This document shows positions 33,318-34,191 of a stretch of DNA of 34,191 nt, in pieces (positions within the stretch are counted from its first letter, which is position 1; every line of letters starts with the position of its first letter). This DNA is from an uncultured Verrucomicrobia subdivision 3 bacterium (GTDB lineage: Bacteria > Verrucomicrobiota > Verrucomicrobiia > Limisphaerales > UBA11358). The translations under genes were made by a program, and so were the position numbers. The notes beneath the pieces are model-generated. The model was not told the origin of the DNA. It worked only from the letters and a program-made list of their open reading frames with translations, and made no database searches. The stretch spans positions 1-34,191 of the forward strand of contig CAITTG010000045.1 of assembly GCA_903895255.1 (NCBI GenBank). Direction: 5' to 3'.

Positions 33318-33626
33318 ATGAAAAAGAGCACCATCATTTTTTCCGCAGCCAATTTGCTTGGCATGGTTCTTTGCTGGCTTTTCGTTGCCGGCATTTGCGG
33401 ACAAGCTCACCAAGAACAGCGCGACTATTATGATTTCGGTGATAGCATGAGTTTCATTCTGACGGCGGTGCCGGTTTTTCTGGCTTGCTTGCTGTTGGAT
33501 GTCGTTTGGAGCGGCATGGCATTGGTTGCATTTATTCGGCGTCGAGATTATCAGCCAGCCGTGGCGTGTTTAGCGGTTGCGGTGGCTTGGGTGTTGGTAT
33601 ATTTATCCTCGAGATTGATGACATGA
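33318..33626 (+). CDS. Integron cassette 1: small membrane protein of unknown function
   Basis: 102-residue protein with three hydrophobic helices: IIFSAANLLGMVLCWLFVAGI (about 5-25), FILTAVPVFLACLLLDVVWSGMALVAFI (about 46-73) and VACLAVAVAWVLVYL (about 82-96). Two short charged loops separate them (CGQAHQEQRDYYDFGD, RRRDYQ). I do not recognise the family. The ATG is 13 bp after the core site GTTAGGC and the stop is 7 bp before the R'' box of the attC, the tight packing usual for integron cassette genes. The moderately AT-richer composition differs from the GC-rich chromosome around it. Small membrane proteins of unknown role are common cassette cargo. Confidence 0.7.
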   Translation: MKKSTIIFSAANLLGMVLCWLFVAGICGQAHQEQRDYYDFGDSMSFILTAVPVFLACLLLDVVWSGMALVAFIRRRDYQPAVACLAVAVAWVLVYLSSRLMT

Positions 33627-33633
33627 TGTTGCC

Positions 33634-33723
33634 GCCTAACAAGTTGCCGGAGCCAACCGCCGTTGCCGCTGCGGTTGCAAGCCATGCGATTAGTCGGCGG
33701 TGGCTCAGCTTTTTTCGTTAGGC
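33634..33723 (+). other. Integron attC recombination site
   Basis: 90-bp site with all attC hallmarks. R'' GCCTAAC (33634-33640) is the exact reverse complement of R' GTTAGGC (33717-33723), and both fit the RYYYAAC/GTTRRRY consensus. L'' GAGCCAACCGCCG (33650-33662) pairs with L' CGGCGGTGGCTC (33695-33706) except for one extra A in L'', the extrahelical base that sets strand choice. Unpaired central spacers of 9 and 10 nt separate R and L boxes. The 32-nt loop is the variable terminal structure. Such sites fold as single strands and are recombined by integron integrases. Confidence 0.9.
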
Positions 33724-33735
33724 CACATTAAGCAG

Positions 33736-34059
33736 ATGGCAGTATTCATCTTCACATTTATCGCGGCGGCAGTTGGTGCGGTAGCTACCGGCATCGGTTG
33801 TTTGCGCACTCGTAGCCAGCACCGTCGCCCTGGTTGGCATCTCGCTTTACTTGGAGGAGGTGTCACAGCTTTGATTGCCCTGTTAGTTATTGGTAGAGCT
33901 GATTTGTTTCGCCCGGCGGCATGGGATGACTACAAGGGAGGATTTTGGCCGCTGGTGTTGCGGGGAGCGGTCATATCTGGAGCTATTGCGCTGTTGTCAT
34001 CATGCGCCGTGGTTTGCTATTTTCGAACGTTGTATCAAAAGGATGACCATGTGGCCTAA
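33736..34059 (+). CDS. Integron cassette 2: small membrane protein of unknown function
   Basis: 107-residue protein with three hydrophobic helices: VFIFTFIAAAVGAVATGIGCL (about 3-23), HLALLGGGVTALIALLVIG (about 35-53) and FWPLVLRGAVISGAIALLSSCAVVCYF (about 69-95). The C-terminus YQKDDHVA is charged. I do not recognise the family. The start ATG at 33736 is 12 bp after the R' box of the attC; a longer frame would begin inside the attC and is rejected. The TAA stop lies inside the next R''-type box GCCTAAC (34054-34060). Composition and size resemble cassette 1, but the sequences are not obviously homologous. Confidence 0.7.
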   Translation: MAVFIFTFIAAAVGAVATGIGCLRTRSQHRRPGWHLALLGGGVTALIALLVIGRADLFRPAAWDDYKGGFWPLVLRGAVISGAIALLSSCAVVCYFRTLYQKDDHVA

Positions 34060-34117
34060 CCAGATAGAATGAGAAGGCAGAGGCCCAGTGTCCGTTACTG
34101 GGTTACAATCCTCTGCC
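34054..34117 (+). other. R''-type box of a second, apparently incomplete attC, and a nested hairpin
   Basis: GCCTAAC (34054-34060) repeats the attC R'' box exactly at the end of cassette 2, but no L''/L' arms or GTTAGGC partner follow within the window. Instead there is a perfect nested palindrome. GGCAGAGG (34077-34084) pairs with CCTCTGCC (34110-34117), and inside it CCCAGT (34085-34090) pairs with ACTGGG (34097-34102). The hairpin may mark a different element that truncated the attC. Confidence 0.6.
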
Positions 34118-34118
34118 T

Positions 34119-34191
34119 ATGAAAAAACCAACTAAAACCACACCCGCTCTCGTTCTTACCCCTGCTGCCCCGGTGCTCGCCGGCGGCTTCA
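34119..34191 (+). CDS. Start of a possible gene, cut by the window end
   Basis: An open frame starts with ATG two bases after the nested hairpin and reads MKKPTKTTPALVLTPAAPVL before leaving the window. The lysine/threonine-rich start is plausible for a real gene, but 24 codons are too few to assign anything. Confidence 0.3.
   Translation, partial: MKKPTKTTPALVLTPAAPVLAGGF

Noticed and set aside
34054..34191. A complete second attC ending cassette 2
   Set aside because: Using the GGCAGAGG/CCTCTGCC palindrome as L arms would require a GTTAGGC core near 34134, and the sequence there is ACTAAAACC.

Overview
The window looks like a chromosomal segment of a GC-rich, free-living member of the Verrucomicrobiota (Pedosphaera/Limisphaerales-like). 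This is an inference from gene content, not from a marker phylogeny. The content includes a formylglycine sulfatase, a GH2 glycosidase, a secreted SGNH hydrolase, BspA-type leucine-rich repeats with an Ig-like C-terminus ending in FRLSTP, DUF1254/DUF1214 lipoproteins, an ECF sigma factor with a membrane tail, and PVC-style intergenic palindromes. No ribosomal RNA, phage module or CRISPR array is present.

Layout. 1-3.4 kb: the N-terminus of valS, a secreted LRR protein with an intrinsic terminator, a histidine phosphatase, a small orphan gene and tRNA-Ala(GGC). 3.5-6.1 kb: a secreted GH2 enzyme with an unusual acid/base position. 6.1-9.1 kb: an orphan ParA/MinD-type ATPase behind a leader terminator, then an overlapping VOC protein/RNase HI pair bracketed by two copies of an intergenic repeat. 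9.1-10.6 kb: a ParD-like/MazF-like toxin-antitoxin pair lying between an SGNH hydrolase gene and a duplicated remnant of that gene's 3' end. 10.6-18.1 kb, all on the plus strand: a structured leader or RNA, an RhlE-like DEAD-box helicase, a secreted inhibitory-type serpin, a GAF-PAS hybrid histidine kinase with two receiver domains, and a TrhO-RluA fusion of two RNA-modification enzymes. 18.2-22.6 kb: sulfatase, membrane-tailed sigma factor, a TSUP transporter and a small membrane protein. 22.6-29 kb, mostly minus strand: a GT-C-like membrane protein, eutC and eutB (ethanolamine ammonia-lyase, with no microcompartment genes), two lipoproteins of the DUF1254 neighbourhood and a zinc-ribbon protein. 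29-29.8 kb: an IS200-like Y1 transposase (RAYT type) surrounded by palindromes. 30-32.9 kb: ppdK with its own promoter and terminator.

The right end (33.3-34.1 kb) is the most striking region. Two small membrane-protein genes are arranged as integron gene cassettes. Between them lies a complete attC site: matching R''/R' core sites, L''/L' arms differing by one extrahelical base, and a variable terminal loop. A similar half site precedes the first cassette and another R'' box ends the second. No integrase gene is visible, so within this window it is a cluster of attC sites lacking an integrase (CALIN) or the edge of a larger integron.

Functionally the window mixes housekeeping genes (valS, tRNA-Ala, rnhA, ppdK, RNA modification), polysaccharide/sulfate-ester scavenging genes (GH2, sulfatase, SGNH hydrolase), ethanolamine breakdown, signalling, and small mobile or addiction elements in the intergenic spaces.
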